DNA of 64,000 bases from Aquilonibacter sp963703325 (lineage in GTDB: Bacteria; Vulcanimicrobiota; Vulcanimicrobiia; Vulcanimicrobiales; Vulcanimicrobiaceae), in assembly GCA_963703325.1 (NCBI GenBank), contig OY969805.1, positions 62,001-126,000 on the forward strand. The letters are read 5' to 3'. A program made the translations under genes and the position numbers. A model generated the notes under the pieces. It worked only from the letters and a program-made list of their open reading frames with translations, was not told where the DNA came from and did not search any database. Position 1 is the first letter of the stretch. Each line of letters opens with the position of its first letter. Positions 35,398 through 43,647 of this stretch are shown here, piece by piece.

Positions 35398-36764
35398 TAG
35401 GGTTGCTGCTGTTGCTGCTGCGGGCGGCGCCGATAATGCGGCGATGCGCCCGGCGACGGAGAAACGCTGGGCGATGGTGATTCGCCCGGCGACGGCGATG
35501 CGCCCGGTGATTGCGAGGAATCGCTGGTGACGATTTGTTGTCCGGCGGCGACGCCCAGCTGACCGTTCGAGACCAGCTTCGTGCCGTTGGCAATGCCGGT
35601 TACAATCGACGTCTTGCCGTCGCTGCCGAGCTCTTTGACGCTCTGCTGTTTTGCATCGCCGTTTTCGTCGACGATCATGATGGTGGTATGCGAATCGTCG
35701 AGGAAGGCAGCGGTTGGAATACCGGTGCCGCTGACCTCCGGGAGGTTGATCGTGCCCGTTACCGCCATACCGGACTGCAATCGATCGCCGGGATTTGCGG
35801 CGATGACCTCGACCGTGAAGTTCGTCGATCCGGGCTCGACCTGTCCGAGCACCGCGCTGACCCGGCCCTGATACGTGGCCGCGTTCGGCACGCCGGCAAC
35901 CGCAAGTGACACAAGCGCGCCGCGCTGCATAGTAAAGACATTCGAGGATGATGCGTTGAGCTCTGCATACACCGGGTCGAGCTGCTGAATGGTGAAGATC
36001 GTGCGCGATCCCGGGTACTCACCGGGATTGAGATTGCGGTTCACGATGACACCGTCGACCGGCGAAACGATCGTTGCTTTGACGATGGATGCCTCGACTT
36101 GATCGGCTTGCGCGTGCGCGGACTGCGCGTCGGCAATCGCTGACGCGACGCTTGCAGCCTGCAGGCCCTGCGTGTTATTGCCATTGACTTGCGCATTGAG
36201 GACCGCGGTGTTGTAGGTTTGCTGGTCTTGCACGTAGGCGGCGCGCGCCGCCTCGAGGGCTGATTCCGAAACGTACCCGCTCTTGAAGAGGACGTTATCC
36301 TGATCGTACACCAGTTTGGCATTGTTCATCGCCGCGCGCGCGGCATCGACGTTGTTGGTGCCCTGACCGAGATTGAGTTGCGCTTGATACTTCGTCTGGA
36401 CCGCGCGCGCATCTGCCGAATCCGCGTTACGCTCGTCGGCATTGTAATTCGCGACGAGGTCCGTCGTATCGAGGACCGCGAGCACCTGCCCCTTGTGCAC
36501 GTGATCCCCTTGGATCACATTGACGACGTCGGTCGGCTCGCTGAGCGAACTGGACAGCGACACGTTCTGGTAGGGCGCGATGATCCCGGCAATCTGCGCC
36601 GTAGGTTTGACCGTTGCGGGCGCCGCCGTCGCGGTCGGGATTTGCGCCGCCCCCGCGGCGGCACCGCGGTGATGACGCGCGCGCGCGCCGCAGCCGGCAA
36701 CGACGGTAGCGAGCAGCACTATAAGGCTGCAGAGCAGGGCAGTCTTCATCCGACGAGTGTGCAT
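35397..36764 (-). CDS. RND efflux adaptor (membrane-fusion) lipoprotein, AcrA/HlyD-like
   Basis: The protein has an export signal and lipobox (LIVLLATVVAGCGAR) with starts possible at ATG 36764 or 36749. It shows the adaptor layout: biotinyl-lipoyl half (QIAGIIAPYQNVSLSSSLSE, GDHVHKGQVLAVLDTTDL), a helical hairpin rich in Ala/Gln (about residues 110-230), the second lipoyl half (TIVSPVDGVIVNRNLNPGEY) and a beta-barrel. The C-terminus is unusual: alternating SPSPG blocks, then YRRRP and a run of six Gln. The gene overlaps the first pump by one base (TAATG). No outer-membrane channel (TolC) gene is nearby, so the complex must borrow one. Confidence 0.9.
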   Translation of the reverse strand: MHTRRMKTALLCSLIVLLATVVAGCGARARHHRGAAAGAAQIPTATAAPATVKPTAQIAGIIAPYQNVSLSSSLSEPTDVVNVIQGDHVHKGQVLAVLDTTDLVANYNADERNADSADARAVQTKYQAQLNLGQGTNNVDAARAAMNNAKLVYDQDNVLFKSGYVSESALEAARAAYVQDQQTYNTAVLNAQVNGNNTQGLQAASVASAIADAQSAHAQADQVEASIVKATIVSPVDGVIVNRNLNPGEYPGSRTIFTIQQLDPVYAELNASSSNVFTMQRGALVSLAVAGVPNAATYQGRVSAVLGQVEPGSTNFTVEVIAANPGDRLQSGMAVTGTINLPEVSGTGIPTAAFLDDSHTTIMIVDENGDAKQQSVKELGSDGKTSIVTGIANGTKLVSNGQLGVAAGQQIVTSDSSQSPGASPSPGESPSPSVSPSPGASPHYRRRPQQQQQQP

Positions 36765-36857
36765 CGCGCCAAGGCTACGCCACCAGGCAGTGCGATTCCT
36801 GAGAGCACTAGCGTATTTGATCGATTTCTCAGCTTCACCGGGTATAGTCATACCGTT

Positions 36858-37316
36858 ATGAAGAGCTGGGTCAAACAGGCCCTGCGTATCCTCCCCGCAG
36901 TGGCTGCTTCCATTACCTTACTAGGCCTTCCGTCGATCGGACTCGCGCAAGAACCGATGCCGAGTTATGCCGTGACCAAGGTCGAGACGATCCGGGGAAC
37001 CGTCTCGAGTTTCAACGGGACCTACACGATGTACGTGCGCGACGTGCGCGGCTACATCGACAACGTGACCCTCCACAAGGGCACGATCATCAACCCGACA
37101 GGCATCCGGCTTCAGCCCGGATTTGCGGTGACCATCAGCGGCCGCACGAGCGGGTCGACCTTCTTGGCCGACCAGATCGACACACCGTACCGTGTCGTTT
37201 ACGGCTACGGCTATCCATACTATCCCTACTACCCCTACCCGGCGTACAGCGTCGGGATCGGCTTCGGCTGGGGCTGGGGTGGCTGGGGCGGCTGGGGCGG
37301 CCGCGGCTGGCGGTAG
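36858..37316 (+). CDS. Small exported protein with Tyr/Pro- and Gly/Trp-rich tail
   Basis: The 152-residue protein starts at ATG 36858 with a signal peptide (ILPAVAASITLLGLPSIGLA). The central domain (VETIRGTVSSFNGTYTMYVR, IINPTGIRLQPGFAVTISGR) looks like a small OB-type beta domain found in many exported bacterial proteins. The tail is low complexity: YGYGYPYYPYYPYPAY, then GFGWGWGGWGGWGGRGW. It is divergent from the RND adaptor, with about 94-109 bp between the starts. TATAGT lies 9 nt upstream of the ATG. A role at the cell surface is inferred from the signal and tail only. Confidence 0.72.
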   Translation: MKSWVKQALRILPAVAASITLLGLPSIGLAQEPMPSYAVTKVETIRGTVSSFNGTYTMYVRDVRGYIDNVTLHKGTIINPTGIRLQPGFAVTISGRTSGSTFLADQIDTPYRVVYGYGYPYYPYYPYPAYSVGIGFGWGWGGWGGWGGRGWR

Positions 37317-37373
37317 ATCAAAAATCCCCCTCCGACTAAAGTAACCGGGCGGCCGCTGTCAAATACTGGCGAG

Positions 37374-37508
37374 ATGTCCAATACGCAAACGACCGAGCAG
37401 CGTAAGGCAGAGCGGCGTGGTGGCGATCGCCGGGTGATCAATATCGCCGTGACTCCTGACCGCCGTAGCGGTACCGAGCGCCGCTCGCACGAGCGGCGCG
37501 CCAACTAG
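37374..37508 (+). CDS. Small Arg-rich protein (44 residues)
   Basis: The frame from ATG 37374 encodes MSNTQTTEQRKAERRGGDRR followed by VINIAVTPDRRSGTERRSHE and RRAN. It has a repeated xRRxGxxRR pattern like the DRRSGxDRR tails seen next to some PilZ and two-component proteins. The codons mostly end in G or C, and a weak GGCGAG lies upstream. It is too short for confident gene calling and may be a nucleic-acid- or membrane-binding peptide. Confidence 0.5.
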   Translation: MSNTQTTEQRKAERRGGDRRVINIAVTPDRRSGTERRSHERRAN

Positions 37509-37601
37509 CACAAGCGGCTAGCCCTGGCGTGAGCATCAGCGGCGCACTATGTGCAGCCGCTGTTTGCGCACGCCTTCTCGGCCAGGAGATCGCAAAGTCC
37601 G

Positions 37602-37632
37602 AGCCAATGAAGTCTCGACTTTGTATTTGGCT
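37602..37632. promoter_or_regulatory. Nested dyad just upstream of oxyR
   Basis: Outer arms AGCCAA (37602-37607) and TTGGCT (37627-37632) enclose inner arms AAGTC (37610-37614) and GACTT (37617-37621). The dyad ends 5 bp before the oxyR ATG, over the normal ribosome-site position. OxyR and other LysR regulators usually bind near their own start, so autoregulation is plausible. Confidence 0.45.
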
Positions 37633-37637
37633 CCCCT

Positions 37638-38552
37638 ATGAATTTCAAAGACCTTCAGTACGCGTTGGCCCTCGAGCGGCGGCGCAGCTTCAGCCGCGCG
37701 GCCGAGGAATGCGGCGTCGCCCAACCCACGCTGAGCGCGCAGATCCGTAAGCTCGAGGGCGAGCTCGGCGTCGAGTTGTTTGAACGCGATGGGCGCACGC
37801 TCCGCGTGACGCCGGCCGGCGAGCTGATCCTCGAGCAGGCACGCCTCGCGCTCGGCGCGGTCGCGCGAATCGAAGAACTGGCGCAAACCCGGGCCGATCC
37901 GTTGGTCGGGCCGATTCGGCTCGGCGTCATTCCCACGCTCGCACCCTACCTGCTGCCCGATGTGCTCCGCCCGCTGCAGGCGCGACTTCCGCTAGCGCCG
38001 CTGGTCGTCGTCGAGGACATGACGCATCGGCTGCTGGAGTCGATCCATGCCGGACGGCTCGATGCCGCGCTCGTCGCAACCGATCATCGCGACGGAAACC
38101 TGTCGGAGATTCCGCTCTTTGACGAACCGTTTAGCTTGGCGCTCCCCGCCGGCGACCCGCTCGCCGCGCGCGCGAGCGTTCGCGTCGAAGACCTCGATCC
38201 CGCCGCACTGATCTTGCTTGCCGACGGACACTGCCTGTCGGATCAGGCACTGGCCCTGTGCGGCCAGGCACGCGGACGCGGTCTACGTAGCGATCTGAGC
38301 GCGACCAGTCTCGAGACCGTGCTCAATCTGGTCGAGGCCGGGCTTGGCATGACAATCGTTCCGTATCTAGCGCGAACGCATTTCGAAGGCCGTTTCGCGC
38401 GGATTGCGTTTCGGTCGCTCGAGGGGCCGCAATCGGCTCGCGCGATACGGGTGATCCATCGCGCCTTCGTCCCGCGCCGGCCGGCGATCGAACGCCTCGC
38501 CGCGACGATTCGGGCGAGCGTAACCATAGGCTTAGCCGCCGAGCGCGTGTAA
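37638..38552 (+). CDS. oxyR: LysR-family peroxide sensor OxyR
   Basis: The 304-residue regulator begins with the OxyR-like DNA-binding domain: MNFKDLQYALALERRRSFSR, ECGVAQPTLSAQIRKLEGEL. The sensing region DGHCLSDQALALC places cysteines at residues 199 and 208, the same numbers as the redox pair of E. coli OxyR. SLETVLNLVEAGLGMTIVP follows. Oxidation to a disulfide activates transcription of peroxide-defence genes. The neighbouring gene starts 9 bp downstream. OsmC at 19.4 kb is a plausible target, but no OxyR site can be proven by eye. Confidence 0.9.
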   Translation: MNFKDLQYALALERRRSFSRAAEECGVAQPTLSAQIRKLEGELGVELFERDGRTLRVTPAGELILEQARLALGAVARIEELAQTRADPLVGPIRLGVIPTLAPYLLPDVLRPLQARLPLAPLVVVEDMTHRLLESIHAGRLDAALVATDHRDGNLSEIPLFDEPFSLALPAGDPLAARASVRVEDLDPAALILLADGHCLSDQALALCGQARGRGLRSDLSATSLETVLNLVEAGLGMTIVPYLARTHFEGRFARIAFRSLEGPQSARAIRVIHRAFVPRRPAIERLAATIRASVTIGLAAERV

Positions 38553-38555
38553 GAT
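38550..38555 (+). promoter_or_regulatory. Possible leaderless -10 element upstream of the 38562 gene
   Basis: TAAGAT overlaps the oxyR stop and ends exactly 6 nt before ATG 38562, the spacing that would place transcription start on the A of ATG. No good -35 box is evident 17 bp further upstream. Confidence 0.35.
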
Positions 38556-38561
38556 TGCTTT

Positions 38562-39002
38562 ATGAGCGATGTGAATCGGGATCTTTTTCCGACGACCCGC
38601 ATCAACGTTCCCAATCTCGTTCCGTTGATGGAGCGTCTGCGGGATGAATCGCTACGGCGCTCGGTGACGCTGTTGCACGCGCGCAGTTCCGAAGAGGGCG
38701 AGTGGATCTGCTCGACCGCCTCCGCGCGCCTCGCGCGCGAACACGTGCAAATGCTCGCGCCGCAAGACGGCAAGGTCATCGACGTCGTCGAGCAAGCCAT
38801 TCGCTCCAAAATCCCGATCGTGTTCGTGGGTGAGATTCGCCGCGAAGAAGATGCGCGCGCGTTGCGGGCAGCTGCGACGCTCGGCGTCCGCACCGTCGGA
38901 TTTCTGGTGCGTGAAACGCGTCGCGAAGCCGAAGACGCGATCGCGATGCTGGGTGGTTGGAACAGCTTCGACGTTGCGCTGCTCAGCGAATATACGGACT
39001 AA
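38562..39002 (+). CDS. Protein of unknown function downstream of oxyR
   Basis: The 146-residue soluble protein contains VPLMERLRDESLRRSVTLLH, STASARLAREHVQMLAP and PIVFVGEIRREEDARALRAA, then ATLGVRTVGFLVRETRRE. The last block loosely resembles the Walker-B and following helix of secretion ATPases (GEIRDEETARTA), but there is no P-loop, so it is not an ATPase by itself. It follows oxyR by 9 bp and may share its transcript. It might be a co-regulator; I do not recognise the family. Confidence 0.6.
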   Translation: MSDVNRDLFPTTRINVPNLVPLMERLRDESLRRSVTLLHARSSEEGEWICSTASARLAREHVQMLAPQDGKVIDVVEQAIRSKIPIVFVGEIRREEDARALRAAATLGVRTVGFLVRETRREAEDAIAMLGGWNSFDVALLSEYTD

Positions 39003-39008
39003 CGCTCG

Positions 39009-39869
39009 CTAGACTTCCAGCTCGCTTTGGTAGACCGGGACGCATTCGCCACCAACGATGATCTGCTGCACGTAGGTCCCTTCGACAGCGAAGCGCGCGT
39101 GTAAGATCGAAGGACGGCCGATCGCGTAGCCTTGGTGCACTTCGAGCGAGGTGCGGCTTTGGTCGAGCAATCGCCACCACCCAAGCGCCGAGCACAGCGG
39201 CGCAACCGATCCGCCGGTGGCCGGATCCTCGCCGACCCCGTGCGCTACCGCGGCAAACATGCGCGAGTAGGCCTTACCGCCTTGGTAGCTCAAGATCAAG
39301 ACATCGCCTTCGCCGACGTCCTCGTTGGTGGCTTTAATCAAATCGCCGCGATCGAGCATGACCCAATCGACATTTTGCTCGGTATCGAGCAGCACGCACA
39401 AGAACTCGACGCCGCGACCGCCGAAGACTTGCGGCGGCATCATGACGGTAGAGACGGGTAAACCCAGTGCTTGCGCGACTGCAGCGCGATCGAACGCCGC
39501 GCTGAGCGCTTCGGCCGGAGGCGGCGTCATCCACAGCATCTTCTTCTCGCTGCGCACCGGAATGATACCGGCTTCCATTTGGAATGCCAGGTCGGGCGGC
39601 GCGCCGCGCTGTTGCAGCACAAATGCCGTGCCGAGCGTCGGATGACCGGCAAACGGCAACTCCTTGCCAGGCGTGAAGATCCGCACGTGGTGTGTCGCGC
39701 GCTCATCGGTCGGTTGCATGACGAACGTCGACTCGGAGAGGTTCATCTCGCGCGCGATCTTCTGCATGGTTTCGCCGTCAAGGCCTTCCGCATCGAGAAA
39801 GACCGCAAGCGGATTTCCGCCGAAGCGCGTGGACGTGAAAACGTCCACATGATATAAAGGCAACTTCAT
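39009..39869 (-). CDS. PhzF-family isomerase
   Basis: The 286-residue protein begins MKLPLYHVDVFTSTRFGGNP, with catalytic Glu near 46 in NLSESTFVMQP. It has the PhzF blocks VRIFTPGKELPFAGHPTLGT and GVGEDPATGGSVAPLCSALG, giving two half-domains of the diaminopimelate-epimerase fold. PhzF converts trans-2,3-dihydro-3-hydroxyanthranilate in phenazine synthesis, but most PhzF relatives have unknown substrates. No phenazine gene accompanies it. Its ATG overlaps the start of the divergent gene (CATG), so there is no room for a separate upstream promoter. Confidence 0.88.
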   Translation of the reverse strand: MKLPLYHVDVFTSTRFGGNPLAVFLDAEGLDGETMQKIAREMNLSESTFVMQPTDERATHHVRIFTPGKELPFAGHPTLGTAFVLQQRGAPPDLAFQMEAGIIPVRSEKKMLWMTPPPAEALSAAFDRAAVAQALGLPVSTVMMPPQVFGGRGVEFLCVLLDTEQNVDWVMLDRGDLIKATNEDVGEGDVLILSYQGGKAYSRMFAAVAHGVGEDPATGGSVAPLCSALGWWRLLDQSRTSLEVHQGYAIGRPSILHARFAVEGTYVQQIIVGGECVPVYQSELEV

Positions 39870-40637
39870 GACCCTACCACTCTACCATGCCGTTGCCGCC
39901 GGCGCACCCGACCCCGCCGCCATTTTCACGCGGGCGCAAACGGTCTGGAGCGCGCGTGCGGTGCCGCCCTATGAGTCGTTCACCCTGCCGTGCGACGAAA
40001 CGTTTTTGGCATCGCAGTGCGCGGCGGGAACGGCGGTGCAATTCATCGTTCGCCTCGCTGACGGCCGAACGTTCGCGCAAACGTTGGCATCCGACGGGCA
40101 TCCGGCAACGGTATTGCTGCGCGGCGGCTACGCGTTCGGTCCGGCCGGGGCGCCGTTCGGATTTTACCGGCGTTCACCCCTCCCCGGCGCGACGCTTGCG
40201 CCGCGGCCGCCGAATCTGGCGGAAGACCCGATCGCGACGATTGCGACGGTTTCGGCGGTTGACCGCGCGTACGACATCGCGCTGATCGGCACCCAAACGA
40301 TCGGCACGCACAGCTGTTATTACTTGCGCTTGCGGCCGCTCCGTGATGCGCAGGCGTATCCGCTGCGCGAACTGTGGGTCGATACGACGACCTATGACGT
40401 CGTGCGTTTGAGCTATGCGTGGCCGTACAACGGCAGTACCGCCGGCGTGACGTACGACTTTGCACCGGTGGGTGCGAGCGGCTTCTGGAGCATCGTCCAC
40501 ATCGACGCGCAGGCCGTTTCGCACGGGCTTTTTACGACCCACGTCGAGCACGTCAGCGAAGCCTTGCAGAACATCACGTTTCCCGCGAACGAGCCCGACG
40601 CCGACTTTTCTCCTTCAGCTCACCGCAGCGACCGTGA
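39868..40637 (+). CDS. Protein of unknown function with a probable 3' frame error
   Basis: From ATG 39868, with AAAGG upstream, the product is coherent for about 250 codons: PPYESFTLPCDETFLASQCA, GTHSCYYLRLRPLRDAQAYP, LRELWVDTTTYDVVRLSYAW, EALQNITFPANEPDADFS. The strand pattern resembles outer-membrane-lipoprotein-carrier-like folds (DUF3108/LolB type). The frame then runs antisense through pxpA up to 41472, which I reject. A shift near 40,610 would give a stop at 40635-40637, used here as the end. It begins MTLPLYH, mirroring the divergent PhzF start MKLPLYH. No signal peptide is evident. Confidence 0.55.
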
Positions 40638-41322
40638 TGCCTGCGTCCTCCAACGCCGTGCGAATCGCGCGCGCGAAGGCGAGCGCGTGCGGACCGTCGC
40701 CGTGCAGACAGATCGTCTCGCCCGTCCCAGCGCGCGTCAGCGCGAGCGCCTGCGCGACCGCGGTCTCCACGTCATCGATCAGTGCGCCCGATTGCGCGCG
40801 CGGAATCAGCGATCCGTCGGGCTGATAGCCCCGATCGGCAAACACTTCCGCGACCGCGCGCAGGCCGAAAGCGCGGGCGCTCGCGATCTGCTCTCCGCCC
40901 GCCAGACCGACGACGGCAAGTTCCGGATCGATCGCGCGCACCGCGCGCGAGATGGCGTCGGCCACGGCACGATCGCGCGCGGCGACATTATACAGTGCGC
41001 CGTGCGCCTTGACGTGCCGCAGCCGCGCATGCTGCGCGCGAGCGACCGCGTCGAGGGCGCGAATCTGCGCTGTCACGTCGTCGAAGATCTCGTCCGGCGT
41101 GCGCGCCATCACGGTGCGTCCGAAATGTTCGCGATCGGGATACGACGGGTGCGCGCCGATCGCGACGCCGTGGCGCATCGCTGCGCGCACGGTGGCTTCC
41201 ATCGTGGTTTCGTCGCCGGCGTGTGCGCCGCACGCGATGTTGGCCGAGGTGACGATCGCGAGGAGCGCTTCGTCGTCTCCGCAGCCTTCGCCCAAATCGG
41301 CGTTGAGATCGACGCGCTTCAC
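40615..41322 (-). CDS. pxpA: 5-oxoprolinase subunit A (LamB/YcsF family)
   Basis: From GTG 41322 the 235-residue protein starts with the canonical VKRVDLNADLGEGCGDDEAL and continues TSANIACGAHAGDETTM, GVAIGAHPSYPD and HVKAHGALYN, ending with ETICLHGDGPHALAFARAI. The GTGA overlap with pxpC supports this start. The longer frame to 41580 lies inside pxpC. With PxpB and PxpC it hydrolyses 5-oxoproline to glutamate using ATP, detoxifying a spontaneous breakdown product of glutamine. Length is close to E. coli PxpA (244). Confidence 0.93.
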   Translation of the reverse strand: MKRVDLNADLGEGCGDDEALLAIVTSANIACGAHAGDETTMEATVRAAMRHGVAIGAHPSYPDREHFGRTVMARTPDEIFDDVTAQIRALDAVARAQHARLRHVKAHGALYNVAARDRAVADAISRAVRAIDPELAVVGLAGGEQIASARAFGLRAVAEVFADRGYQPDGSLIPRAQSGALIDDVETAVAQALALTRAGTGETICLHGDGPHALAFARAIRTALEDAGITVAAVS

Positions 41323-42155
41323 TCCCACGGAACGAAACGTACCTCGGCCCCGATCGGCGCTTGCCCCAGCATCCATAGATCCTCTTCGATTACGACACCG
41401 GCGAGCGGGTATCCGCCGGTGGTCTGCGCATCGCTCAGCAGCACGATCGGTTCGCCCGACGGCGGCAGCTGAACGAACCCGGGAAAGACCGCGCGCGAAG
41501 GGAGCATGCCGAGGTCGTGCGGCATCGCGTCGCCTTTCAAACGATAGCCCATACGATTGCTCTCGTGCCCGACCGTCCACGTGCGCCCCCAGAGATGCTC
41601 GGACAACGGTTGCGCAAGCGCCCGTAAAACAAAATCGATTTCCGGCGGCGCAATCGGCGCGCGTTGTGCCGCGCGCGTTACAGGACCGAGTGCGAGACGA
41701 TCGCCGGCGCGCAGCGCGCGCCCCGCAAAGCCGCCCATCGCGGCGATAAGATCGGTCGTGCGCGATCCAAGCACCAACGGAACGTCGATGCCGCCGTCAA
41801 CGGCGAGAATCGTGCGCATCCATGCGCGCGGGCGCCGCAACGTAAGACGCGCTCCGGCGCGCGCGGCGTGCGATGCCCACGTTGCAATCGGCACGCCGTC
41901 GAGTTCGGCGCCGCAATCGGCACCGGTGAGCGCAAAGTGCGACGCCGTTTCAAAACGCACGATGACATCACCGAGCACGATTTCGATCGCCGCCGCGCCC
42001 TGGCTGTTGCCAACCAACTCGTTGGCGATCGTGTAACTGCGCAGATCCATGGCACCGCACCAGCCGACACCCTGATGGCGCAAGCCGAAGCGTCCGCGAT
42101 CCACCACCAGACTCTGCAAGCCGGCGCGCTCGAGTGTTATCGCGCGATCGTTCAT
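41319..42155 (-). CDS. pxpC: 5-oxoprolinase subunit C (biotin-dependent carboxyltransferase-like)
   Basis: From ATG 42155 the 278-residue protein shows the KipA/PxpC pattern: QSLVVDRGRFGLRHQGVGWC, GAMDLRSYTIANELVGNSQG, AIEIVLGDVIVRFE, ALTGADCGAEL, then SEHLWGRTWTVGHESNRMGY and LLSDAQTTGGYPLAGVV. It overlaps pxpB (ATGA) and pxpA (GTGA), so the three subunits are translationally coupled in the order B-C-A. E. coli PxpC is about 310 residues, so this is slightly short. Confidence 0.93.
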   Translation of the reverse strand: MNDRAITLERAGLQSLVVDRGRFGLRHQGVGWCGAMDLRSYTIANELVGNSQGAAAIEIVLGDVIVRFETASHFALTGADCGAELDGVPIATWASHAARAGARLTLRRPRAWMRTILAVDGGIDVPLVLGSRTTDLIAAMGGFAGRALRAGDRLALGPVTRAAQRAPIAPPEIDFVLRALAQPLSEHLWGRTWTVGHESNRMGYRLKGDAMPHDLGMLPSRAVFPGFVQLPPSGEPIVLLSDAQTTGGYPLAGVVIEEDLWMLGQAPIGAEVRFVPWE

Positions 42156-42799
42156 ACCGGGACGAAGCGCACGCGATCGCCCGGCTGTAAAAGCGCGGCC
42201 GGTTCGCGATCGGGGTCGAACATGCGTTGCGCGGTGCGCCCGATGATGTGCCACCCACCCGGTGAATCGAACGGATAGACGCCGCTCTGCGCGCCGGCGA
42301 TCGCGACGGAACCGGCCGGGACGCGCGTGCGCGGCTGCGCTCGCCGCGGGAGATGCAAACGCTCGTCGAGACCGTCGAGGTAGGCAAAGCCTGGAAGAAA
42401 GCCGACAAACGCGACGACGTACGTCGCGGCAGCGTGCAGCGCGATCGCTTCCTCTTCACGCAGCCCGCAGGCGTGGGCGACCTCGCGCAGATCCGCGCCT
42501 TCGTCGCCGCCATACCGCACCGCAATCTCAATCGTTCGTTCGCTTCCCGCGTCACCGCGCGTGCGCTCCCACGCCGCTTCGAGTTCGCTGCGCAATGCGT
42601 CGTATGCGACGACGCGCCGATCGAAGACGACGCTGAGGTTGCCCGCGCCGATGACCGCTTCGCCGATATGCGCCCAGCTGCGCGCGAGGCGCGCGAGCGC
42701 CCCCAAACGCTGTTGCGTCTGCGAGCCGGCGTCATCGCACTCGAGCACGATCGTCGATTGGCCAATGCGCCGCAAGTTAGGCGCTCCAAACTCTGACAT
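42152..42799 (-). CDS. pxpB: 5-oxoprolinase subunit B
   Basis: The 215-residue protein from ATG 42799 contains the KipI/PxpB blocks: GDAGSERTIEIAVRYGGDEG, HAAATYVVAFVGFLPGFAYL, DGLDERLHLPRRAQPRTRVP and AGSVAIAGAQSGVYPFDSPG, then GWHIIGRTAQRMFDPD. It acts with PxpC as the ATP-dependent part of 5-oxoprolinase. ATG 42799 is chosen because the preceding frame runs into the divergent transporter gene. Only 40 bp separates the two starts. Confidence 0.93.
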   Translation of the reverse strand: MSEFGAPNLRRIGQSTIVLECDDAGSQTQQRLGALARLARSWAHIGEAVIGAGNLSVVFDRRVVAYDALRSELEAAWERTRGDAGSERTIEIAVRYGGDEGADLREVAHACGLREEEAIALHAAATYVVAFVGFLPGFAYLDGLDERLHLPRRAQPRTRVPAGSVAIAGAQSGVYPFDSPGGWHIIGRTAQRMFDPDREPAALLQPGDRVRFVPV

Positions 42800-42839
42800 C
42801 AGGAAGGCGATTCGCCACCGGCACCCGGAAGCATCGCTC

Positions 42840-43643
42840 ATGGATCCGCTCGACCCGGTCGTTACCAACGTGGTTGTCGACCTTCCCGGCTGGCAGAACG
42901 TCAAGCCGCGCATTCCCGACACGCCGCAGCGGCGCAAACTCGAGGGTCAGCGCAGCGTGCGCGAGATCGTGTTCGGCGCGCAAGACGGGATCCTGACTAC
43001 GCTTGGCATCATCACCGGCGTCGGCGTCGCCGAAGGCGCGCGCTCGGCGGTCTTTATCAGCGGATTTCTCGCGATGCTGGCCGGTGCGCTCTCGATGGCG
43101 GTCGGTGAATACCTCGGCGGCAAGTCCGAGCGCGAGGTCGTGCAAGCCACGATCGCGATGGAGAAGACCGAGATGGCCACGGATCCGCAGGGCGAGTTCG
43201 CCGAGCAGGTCGCCTACTACAAGATGAAAGGCTTCTCGGCCGAGGAGGCGCAGATGATCGTGCGCCGCCTCACCCAGCATCCCGACATCTACCTCTATGA
43301 AATGATGCGCGACGAGTTCGGCATCGATCCCCGCGTTGCCGAGGACACCGATCTGCGCGCGCCGCTCGCGATGGGTGGATCGTTTGCCGCCGGATCGCTG
43401 ATTCCGATCCTCGCCTTCATCATACCGCTCTCGATGACCGGCTCGACGATTCTCGCGCTGGTGCTTGCGGTTGCCGCGTTGTTCGGCGTGGGATTTTACG
43501 CCGCGCGCAACACCGATCGCAATCCGGTTTCGAAAGGACTCGAGATCGTTGCCTTCGGCGTGGTCGTCTTTGTGCTCTCGTATCTCGCGGGGCACTACAT
43601 TCCGCCGATGTTTGGCCACGCACCAGTCTCAGTGGGCGGCTAG
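42840..43643 (+). CDS. VIT1/CCC1-family iron/manganese transporter
   Basis: From ATG 42840 the 267-residue membrane protein carries the VIT1/CCC1 pattern: VREIVFGAQDGILTTLGIIT, GFLAMLAGALSMAVGEYLGG, KSEREVVQATIAMEK, a cytoplasmic region with YYKMKGFSAEEAQMIVRRLT, and C-terminal segments (LAMGGSFAAGSLIPILAFII, FGVVVFVLSYLAGHYIPPMF). Family members move Fe2+ or Mn2+ out of the cytosol in exchange for protons. The cytoplasmic metal-binding glutamates are partly visible (EMMRDEFG). It is divergent from pxpB and convergent with the HD gene. Confidence 0.88.
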   Translation: MDPLDPVVTNVVVDLPGWQNVKPRIPDTPQRRKLEGQRSVREIVFGAQDGILTTLGIITGVGVAEGARSAVFISGFLAMLAGALSMAVGEYLGGKSEREVVQATIAMEKTEMATDPQGEFAEQVAYYKMKGFSAEEAQMIVRRLTQHPDIYLYEMMRDEFGIDPRVAEDTDLRAPLAMGGSFAAGSLIPILAFIIPLSMTGSTILALVLAVAALFGVGFYAARNTDRNPVSKGLEIVAFGVVVFVLSYLAGHYIPPMFGHAPVSVGG

Positions 43644-43647
43644 GGAT

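Noticed and set aside
36817..36848. Sigma-70 promoter TTGATC / TATAGT upstream of 36858
   Set aside because: The spacing is about 20 bp, longer than usual, so I do not list it as a promoter; only the -10-like box is mentioned.
39009..39869. Phenazine biosynthesis cluster
   Set aside because: Only a PhzF-family enzyme is present; no other phz genes accompany it.
40638..41472. Extension of the 39868 gene to 41472
   Set aside because: The extra 280 codons are the reverse complement of pxpA, which is well conserved on the minus strand.
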